DNA of 64,000 bases from Sulfopaludibacter sp035606355 (GTDB lineage: Bacteria; Acidobacteriota; Terriglobia; Bryobacterales; Bryobacteraceae). A model generated the notes under the pieces. It searched no databases. It worked only from the letters and a program-made list of their open reading frames with translations, and had not been told where the DNA came from. The position numbers and the translations under genes are program-made. The stretch spans positions 186,001 through 250,000 of the forward strand of contig DATNFO010000018.1 in assembly GCA_035606355.1 (NCBI GenBank), given 5' to 3'. This document shows positions 8,313 to 16,818 of this stretch, piece after piece. How positions within the stretch are numbered: position 1 is the first letter of the stretch; the number at the start of each line of letters is the position of its first letter.

Positions 8313-9896
8313 TTGAGACTCCTCTTCTTCCTCTTCGCACCTCTTCTCGCCGTTGCCGGCGACCTCACGCTCTCCGGTACCGTCGTCAATTCGCAAACCG
8401 GTGAGCCCGTTAAACGAGCTTTGGTGACCGTCCTTGAATTGGACAACCGCCAACAACGCGGCGAAACCCCCAACTTCTCCACGGACTCCGGCACGTACCA
8501 GTTCACGGGTCTCACCGCGGCAACGTACTTCATTCGCGTTGCGAAGCCCGGCTACGTGAATGGTTCCGGAGTAGGCAATCGTCCCGTCGAACTCACTGCG
8601 AGTAAGTCTGACCTGCGTCTCGAACTCTCCCCACTAGGTGTGATTACCGGCCGGGCTGTGGATGCTAGCGGCCAGCCTTTGCGAGGAGTCAGGATCCTTG
8701 CGATCACTACTTCAGTCAGGTCCGGTCTGCGCTCAACGAATCAGAGCCGCAGCGTTGCTACCGACGACCGCGGAATGTACCGCTTGTGGAACCTGCAACC
8801 CGGCAAATACTACATCAAGGCCGCCGGCTTCAGCGGCGGAACCTATACGTATCTCGGCGATGCCACACCGCAATTCTTCACCTCGGATGGCTTCCGTCCC
8901 ACCTACTCCGGGGGCGGCTCCACTCTCGATTCCGCCCAGCCAATCGACATCGCTCCCGGCGCCGAAGCCCATGCCGACCTGAATCTGTCACTGGAACCGT
9001 CTTACAAAGTTCGCGGAGTTCTTAGCAACATTTCATCTGGAAAGCCGGTCACGTTTGAACTGCTTACGTCCGGTGAAACCGTCACTGCCAGTCGGGTAAG
9101 CCTCAATCGAACATCCGGCCGTTTTGAACTTCAGGATGTAGTGCCGGGCGTCTACAAGCTCCGCGTTGCTCAGGAAAAGCATGTCGCCTTGGCTCCTCTG
9201 TCCGTGAAAGCGCAGGACGTTGAGAACCTTGCCGTCCGTTTGTCGCCGCCTCTCGAAATCGCCGGCATTAGCCGCGCCACGAACACCCGTCCGGAATCCG
9301 CTGCATTTGAGGAGTTGGCCCCCCGTTTTCGTAATCAAGCGCCGTGCCGCCCCCAACTCACTCCGGCGAACGCGCAACTCCCGGAAACCATCAATGCCCA
9401 ATCCACGGAGCAAGGCACGTTTACCTTCACCGGTGTCCCGCTTGGCGTTTATTCGCTGGACATCCACTGCTTCGGCGCTTACGTTCACTCGGCCATGTCC
9501 GGCACTCAGGATCTGCTCGCGAATCCCACTCTGGTGCTGACCTCCGAAAACCCGCCGGCGCCCATCGAACTCGCCTATGCGTTCGGCGGTGGCGGCATCC
9601 ACGGCCGCATCTCCGTCCCGGGCGCTGGCACCGGCACATTCATGGTTCTTGCCGTTCCGCAGTTCGGCGGCCCGGGTCAGTCACAAACGTCCCTGGCGAC
9701 CAATCAGGACGGCGAAGCATTTGAATTCAGCTTTGGCTCCCTCGCGCCGGGTTCGTATCTGGTCTACGCCTTCCCTGATTCCGCCGAAGTGGAATTTCGC
9801 AATCCGAAAGTTCTCGCCGCTCTCAAGCAGGGAACTCCCGTTCAAGTCACCGGCGATGCGGTCACTGAAATCACCATCAAAGAGGTAGCCCGATGA
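8313..9896 (+). CDS. secreted protein with carboxypeptidase-regulatory-like domains
   Basis: The 527-residue protein starts at TTG 8313, giving the signal peptide MRLLFFLFAPLLAVAG; GAGG lies upstream at 8300-8303. The mature part begins with a beta-sandwich repeat of the carboxypeptidase-regulatory type (LSGTVVNSQTGEPV, GTYQFTGL, YFIRVAKPGY). A second follows (ITGRAVDASGQPLRG, DDRGMYRL, GKYYIKAAGF), then weaker copies. Such domains form extracellular beta-sandwich modules and are very abundant in Acidobacteriota. No catalytic domain is visible. The stop overlaps the next ATG as ATGA, and that gene encodes a paralogue. Confidence 0.8.
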   Translation: MRLLFFLFAPLLAVAGDLTLSGTVVNSQTGEPVKRALVTVLELDNRQQRGETPNFSTDSGTYQFTGLTAATYFIRVAKPGYVNGSGVGNRPVELTASKSDLRLELSPLGVITGRAVDASGQPLRGVRILAITTSVRSGLRSTNQSRSVATDDRGMYRLWNLQPGKYYIKAAGFSGGTYTYLGDATPQFFTSDGFRPTYSGGGSTLDSAQPIDIAPGAEAHADLNLSLEPSYKVRGVLSNISSGKPVTFELLTSGETVTASRVSLNRTSGRFELQDVVPGVYKLRVAQEKHVALAPLSVKAQDVENLAVRLSPPLEIAGISRATNTRPESAAFEELAPRFRNQAPCRPQLTPANAQLPETINAQSTEQGTFTFTGVPLGVYSLDIHCFGAYVHSAMSGTQDLLANPTLVLTSENPPAPIELAYAFGGGGIHGRISVPGAGTGTFMVLAVPQFGGPGQSQTSLATNQDGEAFEFSFGSLAPGSYLVYAFPDSAEVEFRNPKVLAALKQGTPVQVTGDAVTEITIKEVAR

Positions 9897-11461
9897 GACT
9901 GCTCGTTACCCTCTTGTTACTCACCGCGGCCGCATCGGCAGCCGACCTCTATCCGGTCTCCGGCACAGTGATCAATAACGAAACCGGCCGGCCGTTTGGC
10001 GGCGCTCACGTTGCCATACGCCCGCAAGACAGGCCCAACGCCGACCCGAAGGTCCTGGTCGCCGGCCCCGATGGCCGCTTCGCGTTTGACCTCCCCGCCG
10101 GAACTTACGATCTTCACGCCGGCCCCCGCTCCGCCATGGAAGTCTACGGTCAGCGCACTTCCAGATCGCCGATCGCCACTGGCGTGATCGTAGGTCCGAA
10201 CCTGGACACCGCCCATATCGTCTTCCGCTGGCTGCCACTCGGCGCGATCTTCGGCACCATCGTCGATTCCAACGGAGACCCGGTCGAAAACGCTCTGGTG
10301 CAACTCGTCATTCTGCGCACCAATGGCGGCCGCCGGACCGCTCAGACGTTTCGCTGGGAGCGCACCGACGATCGCGGCGAATATCGCTTCGGTTCCATCG
10401 TCGGCGGAACGTATTACGTTGCTGTTACCGCTCAGCCTTGGTATGCGGCCCGGGCTTTTTCTCCTGGAAATTCAGAGTCCGCCTCTGTGGCCTACGCGCC
10501 CGTTTATTACCCGAACGCCGCTACTCCCGGGCAAGCCGAGCCCCTCGTGCTCAAGGCCGGAGGCGAAGCGCAGGCCGATTTTGCTCTCCACACGGTTACC
10601 GGAGCCACCATCGCAGTGGAATTCGAGCCGGAGCGTCCTTCCGTGGGCAACGTCAGCCTGATTCAGGACGGCATTCTTGGAACCGATGGCTTCGATCGCG
10701 AGCAAGCGGTCGGCCGCGTCTCCCGCTTCACTGCGGTGCCTCCCGGCCGGTACCTGCTGCGTTTCAACGGTAATGCTTCAAAAGGCCCGGCCACGGCCAG
10801 CCAAATCGTTGACGTGAACGGAAGCGACCTTCATGTCAAGCTTTCGCTCCGCGCCCCCCCACGCGCCAGCGGCGTCGTCGAGTGGACCGGCGCGGCCCCG
10901 CGACCGCGCGGAACCCTGTATATCGGCCTCTGGGCTGAAAAACCGAGTATGCCCGGGGCCACGGCCATCGTGCGTCCGGACGGTACCTTCACCCTTCCCC
11001 CCGTCGTTCCCGGGCGTTACCGTGTCGGCGTGCGACTCGGCGCAGCCATCATCCGGGCAACCGTGCGCGCCGAAGGAGTCCCTATGCGCGACGGATTCCT
11101 CGATCTCTCCGAAGACGATACCCCAACGCTTCGCATTACCGCCGATTCCTCGACGGGAGCCGTGAGAGGCTATGTTCAGCACGAAGGAAAGCCCATCGAT
11201 AGCGTATGGGTGATCCTCGCCCCGCCCGGCGAGTCACCCGATTGGCTCAACTATCGCGCCTACCAAACCGACAGCGACGGCAGTTTCAATTTCGCAACCG
11301 TCCCCACGGGCGACTACCTCCTGTTCGCCGTCGATGACCCCGACCTGGAATTCACCAACCCCACGGCAATCCGCCCCTACTTAATAAGTGCGCACCCCGC
11401 TCACATCGAGGCAGGAAAACTGATCGACGACCGCCTGGACATTCTGCCAACCGTCCGCTGA
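9893..11461 (+). CDS. secreted carboxypeptidase-regulatory-like protein, paralogue of the preceding gene
   Basis: The 522-residue product has a clear signal peptide (MRLLVTLLLLTAAASAAD) followed by VSGTVINNETGRPFGG, the same opening as the upstream gene's first module. Later modules (FGTIVDSNGDPVENA, DDRGEYRFGSI; and near the C terminus VRGYVQHEGKPI with DGSFNFATVPTGDYLLFA) repeat the pattern. The ATG overlaps the upstream stop by 4 bp, so the two are translated from one message and probably arose by tandem duplication. I see no enzyme motif; a structural or binding role outside the cell is the most that can be inferred. Confidence 0.8.
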   Translation: MRLLVTLLLLTAAASAADLYPVSGTVINNETGRPFGGAHVAIRPQDRPNADPKVLVAGPDGRFAFDLPAGTYDLHAGPRSAMEVYGQRTSRSPIATGVIVGPNLDTAHIVFRWLPLGAIFGTIVDSNGDPVENALVQLVILRTNGGRRTAQTFRWERTDDRGEYRFGSIVGGTYYVAVTAQPWYAARAFSPGNSESASVAYAPVYYPNAATPGQAEPLVLKAGGEAQADFALHTVTGATIAVEFEPERPSVGNVSLIQDGILGTDGFDREQAVGRVSRFTAVPPGRYLLRFNGNASKGPATASQIVDVNGSDLHVKLSLRAPPRASGVVEWTGAAPRPRGTLYIGLWAEKPSMPGATAIVRPDGTFTLPPVVPGRYRVGVRLGAAIIRATVRAEGVPMRDGFLDLSEDDTPTLRITADSSTGAVRGYVQHEGKPIDSVWVILAPPGESPDWLNYRAYQTDSDGSFNFATVPTGDYLLFAVDDPDLEFTNPTAIRPYLISAHPAHIEAGKLIDDRLDILPTVR

Positions 11462-11996
11462 TCCCCGTGCCGACAGGAATCCTTTTTGTCGCACCCCAGG
11501 CACCTTTTACCGCTCCCTCACGGTCACGGCTCCGCATGTGGTTGATGCTGCTAACGGAGCCGCGACCGTGAGGAAGCGGTAAAAGGTGCATCGAAAAACG
11601 GATGGATCGCGACGAGAACAACAACCGGAATTTTTCAGAGCCGCGACCGTGAGGGCTTGCGAAAAAATATCGAATTGCTTTTTTGCCGCGTTCAAACGCA
11701 CTCGCATTCCCGGCACCTTTTACCGCTCCCTCACGGTCACGGCTCCGTATGTAGTTGATGCTGCTAACGGAGCCGCGACCGTAAGGAAGCGGTAAAAGGT
11801 GCATCGAAAGGCGCATGGGGCGCGACGAGAACAGCAGCCGGATTTTTTCACAGCCCCGTAAGGAAGCGTAAAAGGTGCATCGAAAAACGAATGGATCGCG
11901 ACGAGAACAACACCCGGAGTTTTTCAGGTCAGGGAGCGGTAATAGGTCCATCGAAGGCGACCCCACCGCGACAAGAACAATACCCGCATTTCCCAC
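11462..11996. repeat. repeat cluster 1: palindromic element family
   Basis: This 535-bp gap between converging stop codons contains no credible gene. It holds two complete 90-bp palindromes (11500-11589, 11713-11802) and degraded half units (to about 11985). Each palindrome has arms GCACCTTTTACCGC... of 35 bp around a 20-nt loop. They are joined by two tail types: one with GCGACGAGAACA, ending in TTTTTCA, and one with GAAAAAATATCGAATTGC. A degenerate hairpin (GACAGGAATCC, 11472-11482) starts the gap. Open frames across it are translations of the repeat. Confidence 0.85.
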
Positions 11997-13184
11997 CTAA
12001 CCCAAAATCCCCAACCCTTTCCCCACCCGCGCAAAAACCTCCAGCGCCCGTTCCAACTCCGCCCGCGTATGCGTCGCCGCCACGATCGTCCGCACCCGAG
12101 CCTTCCCCTTCGGCACCGTCGGGAACCCGATCCCCGTTGCCAGCACGCCGCCGTCGAACAACCCCCGCGAAAATGCGTGAGTCTGTGCCGCGTCCCCGAT
12201 CATCACCGGAGTAATCGGAGTCTCGCTAATCCCCGTATCGAACCCCGCGCTCCGCAACCCCTCGCGGAAAAATTTCGTGTTCTCCCACAGCCGTTCGATC
12301 CGCTCAGGCTCCTCCTCCAGCACATCGAACGCTGCAATGCAGGCCGCCGCCACGGCGGGAGGATGGCTCGTTGAAAACAGAAACGGCCGCGCCCGGTGAT
12401 ACAAAAACTCGATCAGGTCCCGGCTCCCGCACACGTACCCGCCCAGCACCCCGATCGCCTTACTCAGCGTCCCCACCTGCACCTGCACGCGCCCGTGTAG
12501 TCCGAAATGGTCGATCGTGCCGCGCCCGTTCTTCCCCAGCACGCCCGAGGCATGCGCATCGTCCACCATCATGATCGCGCCGTGCTTCTCCGCCGCCTCC
12601 ACCAACCCCGGCAGCGGCCCTATATCGCCATCCATCGAAAACACGCCGTCGCTGATCAGCAGTTTCCGGCCCGGCACATTGTCCAGTTCCGCCAGAATCC
12701 GCTCCGCCGCCGCCACGTCCTTATGCGGAAACACGTGGATCTTCGCCTTCGACAACCGGCATCCGTCGATGATGCTGGCATGGTTCAACTCATCGGAGAT
12801 GATGTGGTCCTCGGGCGTCAAAATCGCCGATACCGTCCCGGCGTTCGCCGCGAAGCCGCTCTGGAACACCACGCATGCTTCCACGTGCTTGAACGCCGCG
12901 ATCCGTTCCTCCAGTTGCATGTGCAGCGACATGGTCCCGGAAATCGTGCGCACCGCGCCGCTGCCCACCCCGTATTTCCGCACCGCCGCCAGCGCCGCCT
13001 CGCGCAATTTCGGATGCGTCGTCAGCCCCAGATAGTTGTTGCTCGCGAGGTTGATCACCTCTTTGCCGTCGAATCGCGCCTCGGCCGCGCTCTCGCTCTC
13101 CAGAATGCGCAGCCGCTGATACGTTCCGGCCCGCTTCCACTCTTCCAACTGGTCGTGCAGATACGCTAAAGGGTTGCTCGTCAT
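11997..13184 (-). CDS. kbl: glycine C-acetyltransferase (2-amino-3-ketobutyrate CoA ligase)
   Basis: The 395-residue fold-type I PLP enzyme has INLASNNYLGL near the N terminus, SDELNHASIIDGC, MMVDDAHASGVLG, and the PLP lysine in GTLSKAIGVLGGY (Lys about 242). The later segments ETPITPVMIGD and FPTVPKGKARVR match the Kbl branch better than BioF. It interconverts 2-amino-3-oxobutyrate plus CoA with glycine plus acetyl-CoA in threonine catabolism; no threonine dehydrogenase gene is adjacent. ATG 13184 was chosen over a longer frame from 13295. TAGACT lies 7 nt before it. The stop abuts repeat cluster 1. Confidence 0.88.
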   Translation of the reverse strand: MTSNPLAYLHDQLEEWKRAGTYQRLRILESESAAEARFDGKEVINLASNNYLGLTTHPKLREAALAAVRKYGVGSGAVRTISGTMSLHMQLEERIAAFKHVEACVVFQSGFAANAGTVSAILTPEDHIISDELNHASIIDGCRLSKAKIHVFPHKDVAAAERILAELDNVPGRKLLISDGVFSMDGDIGPLPGLVEAAEKHGAIMMVDDAHASGVLGKNGRGTIDHFGLHGRVQVQVGTLSKAIGVLGGYVCGSRDLIEFLYHRARPFLFSTSHPPAVAAACIAAFDVLEEEPERIERLWENTKFFREGLRSAGFDTGISETPITPVMIGDAAQTHAFSRGLFDGGVLATGIGFPTVPKGKARVRTIVAATHTRAELERALEVFARVGKGLGILG

Positions 13185-13191
13185 CAACTTC

Positions 13192-13197
13192 AGTCTA
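13192..13197 (-). promoter_or_regulatory. predicted -10 box of kbl (TAGACT)
   Basis: On the minus strand TAGACT is followed by exactly 7 nt and then the kbl ATG at 13184, placing the expected transcription start at or next to the start codon. No clear Shine-Dalgarno sequence is present. Confidence 0.35.
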
Positions 13198-13347
13198 CCG
13201 CCGATGTTCGAATCGGCTGCGGCGGGCCCGCGTTTACAAACGGTGATGCTATGACGGAATTGGGAGAGGGCAACGTCAAAACGTTCGCGTTGCACCTTTT
13301 TTTGACACGCCTTGTGGAAAACAAGCTACTTACGCGACAAAAACCGT

Positions 13348-13818
13348 TCAGCGCGCACGGTATTGGCTGGAAAAATAGATCAGCGGTTCGCCCTCGGACA
13401 CCGCCGACCGGACCATCTCCCCGATGAAGATGTCATGGTCGCCGGCCGCGACCCGATGCCGGACCCTACACTCCATGCTCGCCAAAGCGCCGGTCAACAA
13501 AGGAACTCCGCTCTCGCCGCGAAACCAGCCGATGCCGTCGAACCGGTCCGAACCCTTGCGGGCGAATTTCTCCGACACTTCCAGTTGATCGGCAGCTAGT
13601 ACGCTGATTCCAAAACACTTGCTCTCGCGAAAAAGGTCGATGATCGTGACCGCGTGCCCCAGACAAATCAAAATCAGGGGAGGTTCCAGACTGACCGAGC
13701 TAAACGAATTCACCGTCAATCCATGAGGCTGCCCCTCGGAATCCAAAACACTAGCCACACAAACACCGGTAGCAAAGCGCCCGCAAGCCAATCGAAACTC
13801 TTCGTCACTCACGCTCAC
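13348..13818 (-). CDS. flavin reductase-like domain protein
   Basis: The 156-residue protein has the flavin-reductase split-barrel pattern: an N-terminal helix (FRLACGRFATGVCVA), then GLTVNSFSSVSLEPPLILICL, which forms the FMN-binding strand-loop, a Cys-containing strand (CFGISVLAADQ), and the terminal strand GEPLIYFSSQYR. Members pass electrons from NAD(P)H to free FMN or bind FMN themselves. The start is GTG 13818, with AGAGGA 7 nt upstream. No partner monooxygenase is next to it, so its electron acceptor is unknown. Confidence 0.85.
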   Translation of the reverse strand: MSVSDEEFRLACGRFATGVCVASVLDSEGQPHGLTVNSFSSVSLEPPLILICLGHAVTIIDLFRESKCFGISVLAADQLEVSEKFARKGSDRFDGIGWFRGESGVPLLTGALASMECRVRHRVAAGDHDIFIGEMVRSAVSEGEPLIYFSSQYRAR

Positions 13819-13841
13819 CGTCTATCCTCTGTGCTGCGGTA

Positions 13842-13856
13842 GCGGGACAATCCCGC
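13842..13856. repeat. perfect short hairpin, loop CAA
   Basis: GCGGGA and TCCCGC form a perfect 6-bp stem around CAA in the gap between the flavin reductase and HU genes. It belongs to the class of tiny-loop hairpins seen in arrays at 34.4, 47.2, 49.8 and 57.4 kb. Confidence 0.55.
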
Positions 13857-13874
13857 GAACTTCCATCTCCGCCC

Positions 13875-13904
13875 TTGACATACAACTAACCGTAATCTTA
13901 TCAT
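13875..13904 (+). promoter_or_regulatory. sigma-70-type promoter of the HU gene
   Basis: A perfect -35 TTGACA (13875-13880) is followed after 18 bp by TATCAT (13899-13904). The expected transcription start is near 13911, leaving a leader of about 40 nt that contains the AAGGAGG ribosome site at 13939-13945. An ATG at 13903 overlaps the -10 box and so cannot be in the message. Confidence 0.65.
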
Positions 13905-13950
13905 GTGGTTGGCACCGTCACTTTCTGAAGCCCCGGTCAAGGAGGCAGTT

Positions 13951-14220
13951 TTGATCAAGCTGGACATCATCAACGAAGTCGTCAATCGCACCGGCATTAC
14001 CAAGACCAAGGCCGAAATGGCGGTCGAGACGGTCTTCGAGTCCATGAAGCGCGCCCTTGAGCAGGGGGACCGCATCGAACTCCGCGGCTTCGGTGTCTTC
14101 AACGTCAAACCGCGCAAAACCGGCATCGGCCGCAACCCGCGCACCGGCGCCGAAGTCTCCATCCCGCCCGGAAAAGCCGTGCGCTTCAAGCCCGGTAAGG
14201 AGCTCCAAACGCTGCAGTAA
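13951..14220 (+). CDS. HU/IHF family DNA-binding protein, TTG start
   Basis: The product from TTG 13951 is a 89-residue HU-family protein: LDIINEVVNRTGITKTKAE helices, the RIELRGFGVF strand, and the DNA-embracing arm GRNPRTGAEV with its intercalating proline, ending VRFKPGKEL. AAGGAGG lies 5 nt before the TTG. The open frame extends to an ATG at 13903, but that codon overlaps the predicted -10 box, so the TTG is preferred. HU dimers bend DNA and compact the nucleoid. The adjacent downstream genes are unrelated in function. Confidence 0.93.
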   Translation: MIKLDIINEVVNRTGITKTKAEMAVETVFESMKRALEQGDRIELRGFGVFNVKPRKTGIGRNPRTGAEVSIPPGKAVRFKPGKELQTLQ

Positions 14221-14244
14221 GCCGCTGCACGCGGTGGGGTACCT

Positions 14245-15204
14245 GTGTCACCTGAGGATTATTCGCCAGCGCCGTACGCTCAATACGCCCCAGGTGAGTC
14301 CGAACTCGCGCCCGAGGAAACCCGCCCGCGCGAGCGTATCTGGCTCTACACGTTACTCTTCCTCGCCACACTCCTCACCACCACTGTAGTCGGCGCTGCC
14401 ATGCAGCTCGATTTCGACCGTAATCTTCCCTTTGACGTCGAACACTCCTTCGATCTCTATGCCTGGCTTTGGCGGCACCCCGCCGGCCTCGCACTCGGTC
14501 TGCCGTTCTCTCTCACGTTGCTTGCCATCCTCACCGCGCACGAGTTCGGCCACTACCTCGCGGCCGTCTACCATCGCGTCGATGCCAGCCTGCCCTACTT
14601 CATGCCGTCGCCGTTCCTCGGCACCTTCGGCGCCTTTATCCGCGTGCGCTCACCCATCTATTCCAAGCGCGTTCTCTTCGATATCGGCGCTGCCGGACCC
14701 ATCGCAGGCTTCGTCTTCCTCCTGCCCGCGCTCGCCATCGGCCTCGCGTTTTCAAAGGTGATCCCGAACGTCGCCAACCAGGGAAGCCTCCACTTCGGGA
14801 CACCCGTCCTGCAATGGCTTCTTGCGAAAGCCATCTTCCCCGGCGTCCGCGCTGCCGATCTTTATCTACACCCCGTCGCGCGCGCCGCCTGGATCGGCAT
14901 GTTCGCCACGGCGATGAACCTGCTCCCCATCGGGCAGCTCGATGGCGGCCACATTCTGTATTCCTTCTTCCCGCGCCGCCATAAGACCGTCTCGAAATTC
15001 CTCTGCATCGCCCTCCTGCCGCTGGGAAAATTCTGGCTCGGCTGGCTCGTCTGGGGCATCGTTCTCTTCTTCCTCGGCCGCCGTCATCCTGTCATCTATG
15101 ACGAAGCGCCCGTCAGCGCCGGCCGCCGCCAACTCGGCTATCTCTCCCTCGCCCTTTTTATCCTCTGTTTCTGCTACGCTCCCATCACAGCCGGCGGTCT
15201 CTGA
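14245..15204 (+). CDS. site-2 protease family (M50) membrane peptidase
   Basis: This 319-residue membrane protein has the zinc motif HEFGH (99-103) in a transmembrane segment and the third ligand region NLLPIGQLDGGH (Asp about 233). These are the defining features of M50 intramembrane metalloproteases. Several other hydrophobic helices are present and no PDZ domain is visible. A proline-rich cytosolic N-terminal stretch precedes the first helix. The start is GTG 14245, behind a GGTGGGG. It lies 24 bp after the HU gene and 4 bp before a glycosyltransferase. Possible clients include membrane-bound anti-sigma factors; none is identified here. Confidence 0.9.
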   Translation: MSPEDYSPAPYAQYAPGESELAPEETRPRERIWLYTLLFLATLLTTTVVGAAMQLDFDRNLPFDVEHSFDLYAWLWRHPAGLALGLPFSLTLLAILTAHEFGHYLAAVYHRVDASLPYFMPSPFLGTFGAFIRVRSPIYSKRVLFDIGAAGPIAGFVFLLPALAIGLAFSKVIPNVANQGSLHFGTPVLQWLLAKAIFPGVRAADLYLHPVARAAWIGMFATAMNLLPIGQLDGGHILYSFFPRRHKTVSKFLCIALLPLGKFWLGWLVWGIVLFFLGRRHPVIYDEAPVSAGRRQLGYLSLALFILCFCYAPITAGGL

Positions 15205-15208
15205 CCCG

Positions 15209-15949
15209 ATGAAGATCACCGCGACCATTATCACGCTCAACGAAGAGCGCAACATCGCGAGAGCCATCGAAAGCCTGCGCTGCTGCGATGAGGTCCTGAT
15301 CCTCGATTCCGGATCCACCGACCGTACCGTCGAACTGGCCCGCAATCTCGACGCGCGCGTCCTCGAAGCGGGATGGCGCGGCTACGCCGGACAGAAGAAC
15401 TGGGCCGCCGAACAGGCCACCCACGATTGGATTCTCTCGCTCGACGCCGATGAGGCTCTCTCCGAGCCGCTCGAAGCCGAAATCCTCGCGCTCAAAAAAT
15501 GTGGCCCTCGCTTCGACGGCTACACCATGCCGCGCCTCGCTCAATATCTCGGCAAATGGATCCTCCACTCCGGCTGGTACCCCGACCGCAAAGTCCGTCT
15601 CTACAATCGCGCCAAAGGCAAATGGGTCGGCGACTTCGTACATGAGAGCGTCACCGTCCCCGGACGCGTCGGGCACCTCGACGGCAACATTCTACACTTC
15701 ACCTGCGAATCGCTCGCCGAGCACGTCAAGACCATGGACCGCTACACCACCCTCGCCGCCCAGGAGATCGCCGCTCGCAATATCCACGTGCCCATCACCA
15801 AAATGATTATCGACCCGGCGTGGACCTTCTTTAAGACGTACTTTCTGCAGCGCGGCTTTCAGGACGGAGTCGAAGGTCTCACCATCGCCTACATGGCCGC
15901 GTTCTACACGTTTCTCAAATACACCAAAGCGAGAAACATGAGCGGATGA
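15209..15949 (+). CDS. family 2 glycosyltransferase (WaaE/KdtX-like)
   Basis: The 246-residue GT-A protein starts ITATIITLNEERNIARAI and has the nucleotide-sugar strand VLILDSGSTDRTVELA, the GYAGQKNWAAEQA helix, and the metal-binding ILSLDADEALS. This pattern is that of LPS inner-core glycosyltransferases of the WaaE/KdtX type. A C-terminal hydrophobic helix (GLTIAYMAAFYTFLKY) suggests membrane attachment. The start at 15209 is 4 bp after the site-2 protease stop; a longer frame lies within that gene. The stop overlaps the next ATG (ATGA), and the next gene is another glycosyltransferase, so both probably build the same envelope glycan. Confidence 0.88.
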   Translation: MKITATIITLNEERNIARAIESLRCCDEVLILDSGSTDRTVELARNLDARVLEAGWRGYAGQKNWAAEQATHDWILSLDADEALSEPLEAEILALKKCGPRFDGYTMPRLAQYLGKWILHSGWYPDRKVRLYNRAKGKWVGDFVHESVTVPGRVGHLDGNILHFTCESLAEHVKTMDRYTTLAAQEIAARNIHVPITKMIIDPAWTFFKTYFLQRGFQDGVEGLTIAYMAAFYTFLKYTKARNMSG

Positions 15950-16818
15950 AAATCCTTCACCTCGACGCCGGAAAGCAGATGGGCGGAGGCCAGCATCAAG
16001 TGCTCCGTCTGATCGAAGGGCTCCTCGCCGAAAATCACGATTGCACTCTCCTGGCTCGCGCCGGCTATCCGCTCTTCGAAGCCGCGCATAAACAGGGTTG
16101 GCGCGTCGAACCGCTGGGACTCACCCGCTTCGCTTCATGCGCCCGCAATCACGATCTCATCCACGCCCACGATGCAAAAACCCATACGCTGGCGCTGCTC
16201 AACCGAAAAACGCCCTTGATCGTGGCGCGCCGCGTCGCATTTCCCATCTCGTCGAAGTTCAAATACGCTAGGCCCAATCACTACATAGCCGTTTCTAACT
16301 TCGTAAAGAGCGTACTCACCGAAGCCGGAATCCCCGAAACGAAAATCTCAGTGGTCTATGACGGAGTCCCATCGGCGTTCACCGGCGTTCATCGGCGGCC
16401 AATCATCTTAACTCACCCCGAGAAATCCGGAGCGCTCGCGCAAGAAGCGGCCAGCCTCGCCAACCTCGAACTCACCGTTTCCACCGACCTGGAAGCCAAC
16501 CTGCCGCACGCCACAATCTTCCTCTACGTCTCGCAATCCGAAGGCTTAGGCTCCGGAGTTCTGCTCGCCATGTCCGCGGGCTGTGCGGTCGTGGCGAGCA
16601 AGGTCGGAGGCATCCCGGAAATCATTCACCACCGTCACAACGGCATGCTCATCGAGAACACGCCCGAAGCCATCGCCGAAGCGCTGCAGGAACTCCACGG
16701 AAATCCTGCTCTCGTCCATCAACTTTCGCAAGCCGCGCAGGCCACGATTGCGAAGCGCTTCACGACTGCGGAAATGGTCCGCAGTACCATGGAAGTTTAT
16801 CGCCGGGTGCTCGCGTGA
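15946..16818 (+). CDS. family 4 glycosyltransferase carrying an in-frame genomic repeat
   Basis: The protein is 290 residues, short for GT4. The N domain has GGGQHQVLRLIEGLL and IHAHDAKTHTLALL. The C domain has SEGLGSGVLLAMSAGCAVVASKVGGIPEI, the donor-binding E-x7-E region in variant form. The strand normally holding the K-G donor-phosphate loop is compressed. Directly after VVYDGV, residues 142-155 (PSAFTGVHRRPIIL) are encoded by a copy of the GCGTTCATC repeat also found between genes at 1621-1660. The gene overlaps both neighbours by 4 bp. Activity is plausible but not certain, given the altered linker. Confidence 0.82.
   Translation: MKILHLDAGKQMGGGQHQVLRLIEGLLAENHDCTLLARAGYPLFEAAHKQGWRVEPLGLTRFASCARNHDLIHAHDAKTHTLALLNRKTPLIVARRVAFPISSKFKYARPNHYIAVSNFVKSVLTEAGIPETKISVVYDGVPSAFTGVHRRPIILTHPEKSGALAQEAASLANLELTVSTDLEANLPHATIFLYVSQSEGLGSGVLLAMSAGCAVVASKVGGIPEIIHHRHNGMLIENTPEAIAEALQELHGNPALVHQLSQAAQATIAKRFTTAEMVRSTMEVYRRVLA
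16371..16410 (+). repeat. intragenic copy of the GCGTTCATC repeat
   Basis: This 40-bp stretch matches 1621-1660 at 36 of 40 positions by eye, including two GCGTTC steps and the GGCGGCCAAT end. It keeps the glycosyltransferase reading frame open. Confidence 0.8.

Noticed and set aside
11352..11996. 214-codon minus-strand frame across repeat cluster 1 (LPLPHGRGSV-type peptide)
   Set aside because: It is a translation of the palindromic repeats with no ribosome site and no domain; the same peptide words recur in every cluster.
11997..13184. BioF (8-amino-7-oxononanoate synthase) for the Kbl gene
   Set aside because: The segments ETPITPVMIGD and FPTVPKGKARVR fit the glycine C-acetyltransferase branch better, and no biotin genes are nearby.
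13312..13599. 95-codon plus-strand frame opposite the flavin reductase
   Set aside because: It is antisense to the flavin reductase and has no recognisable content.
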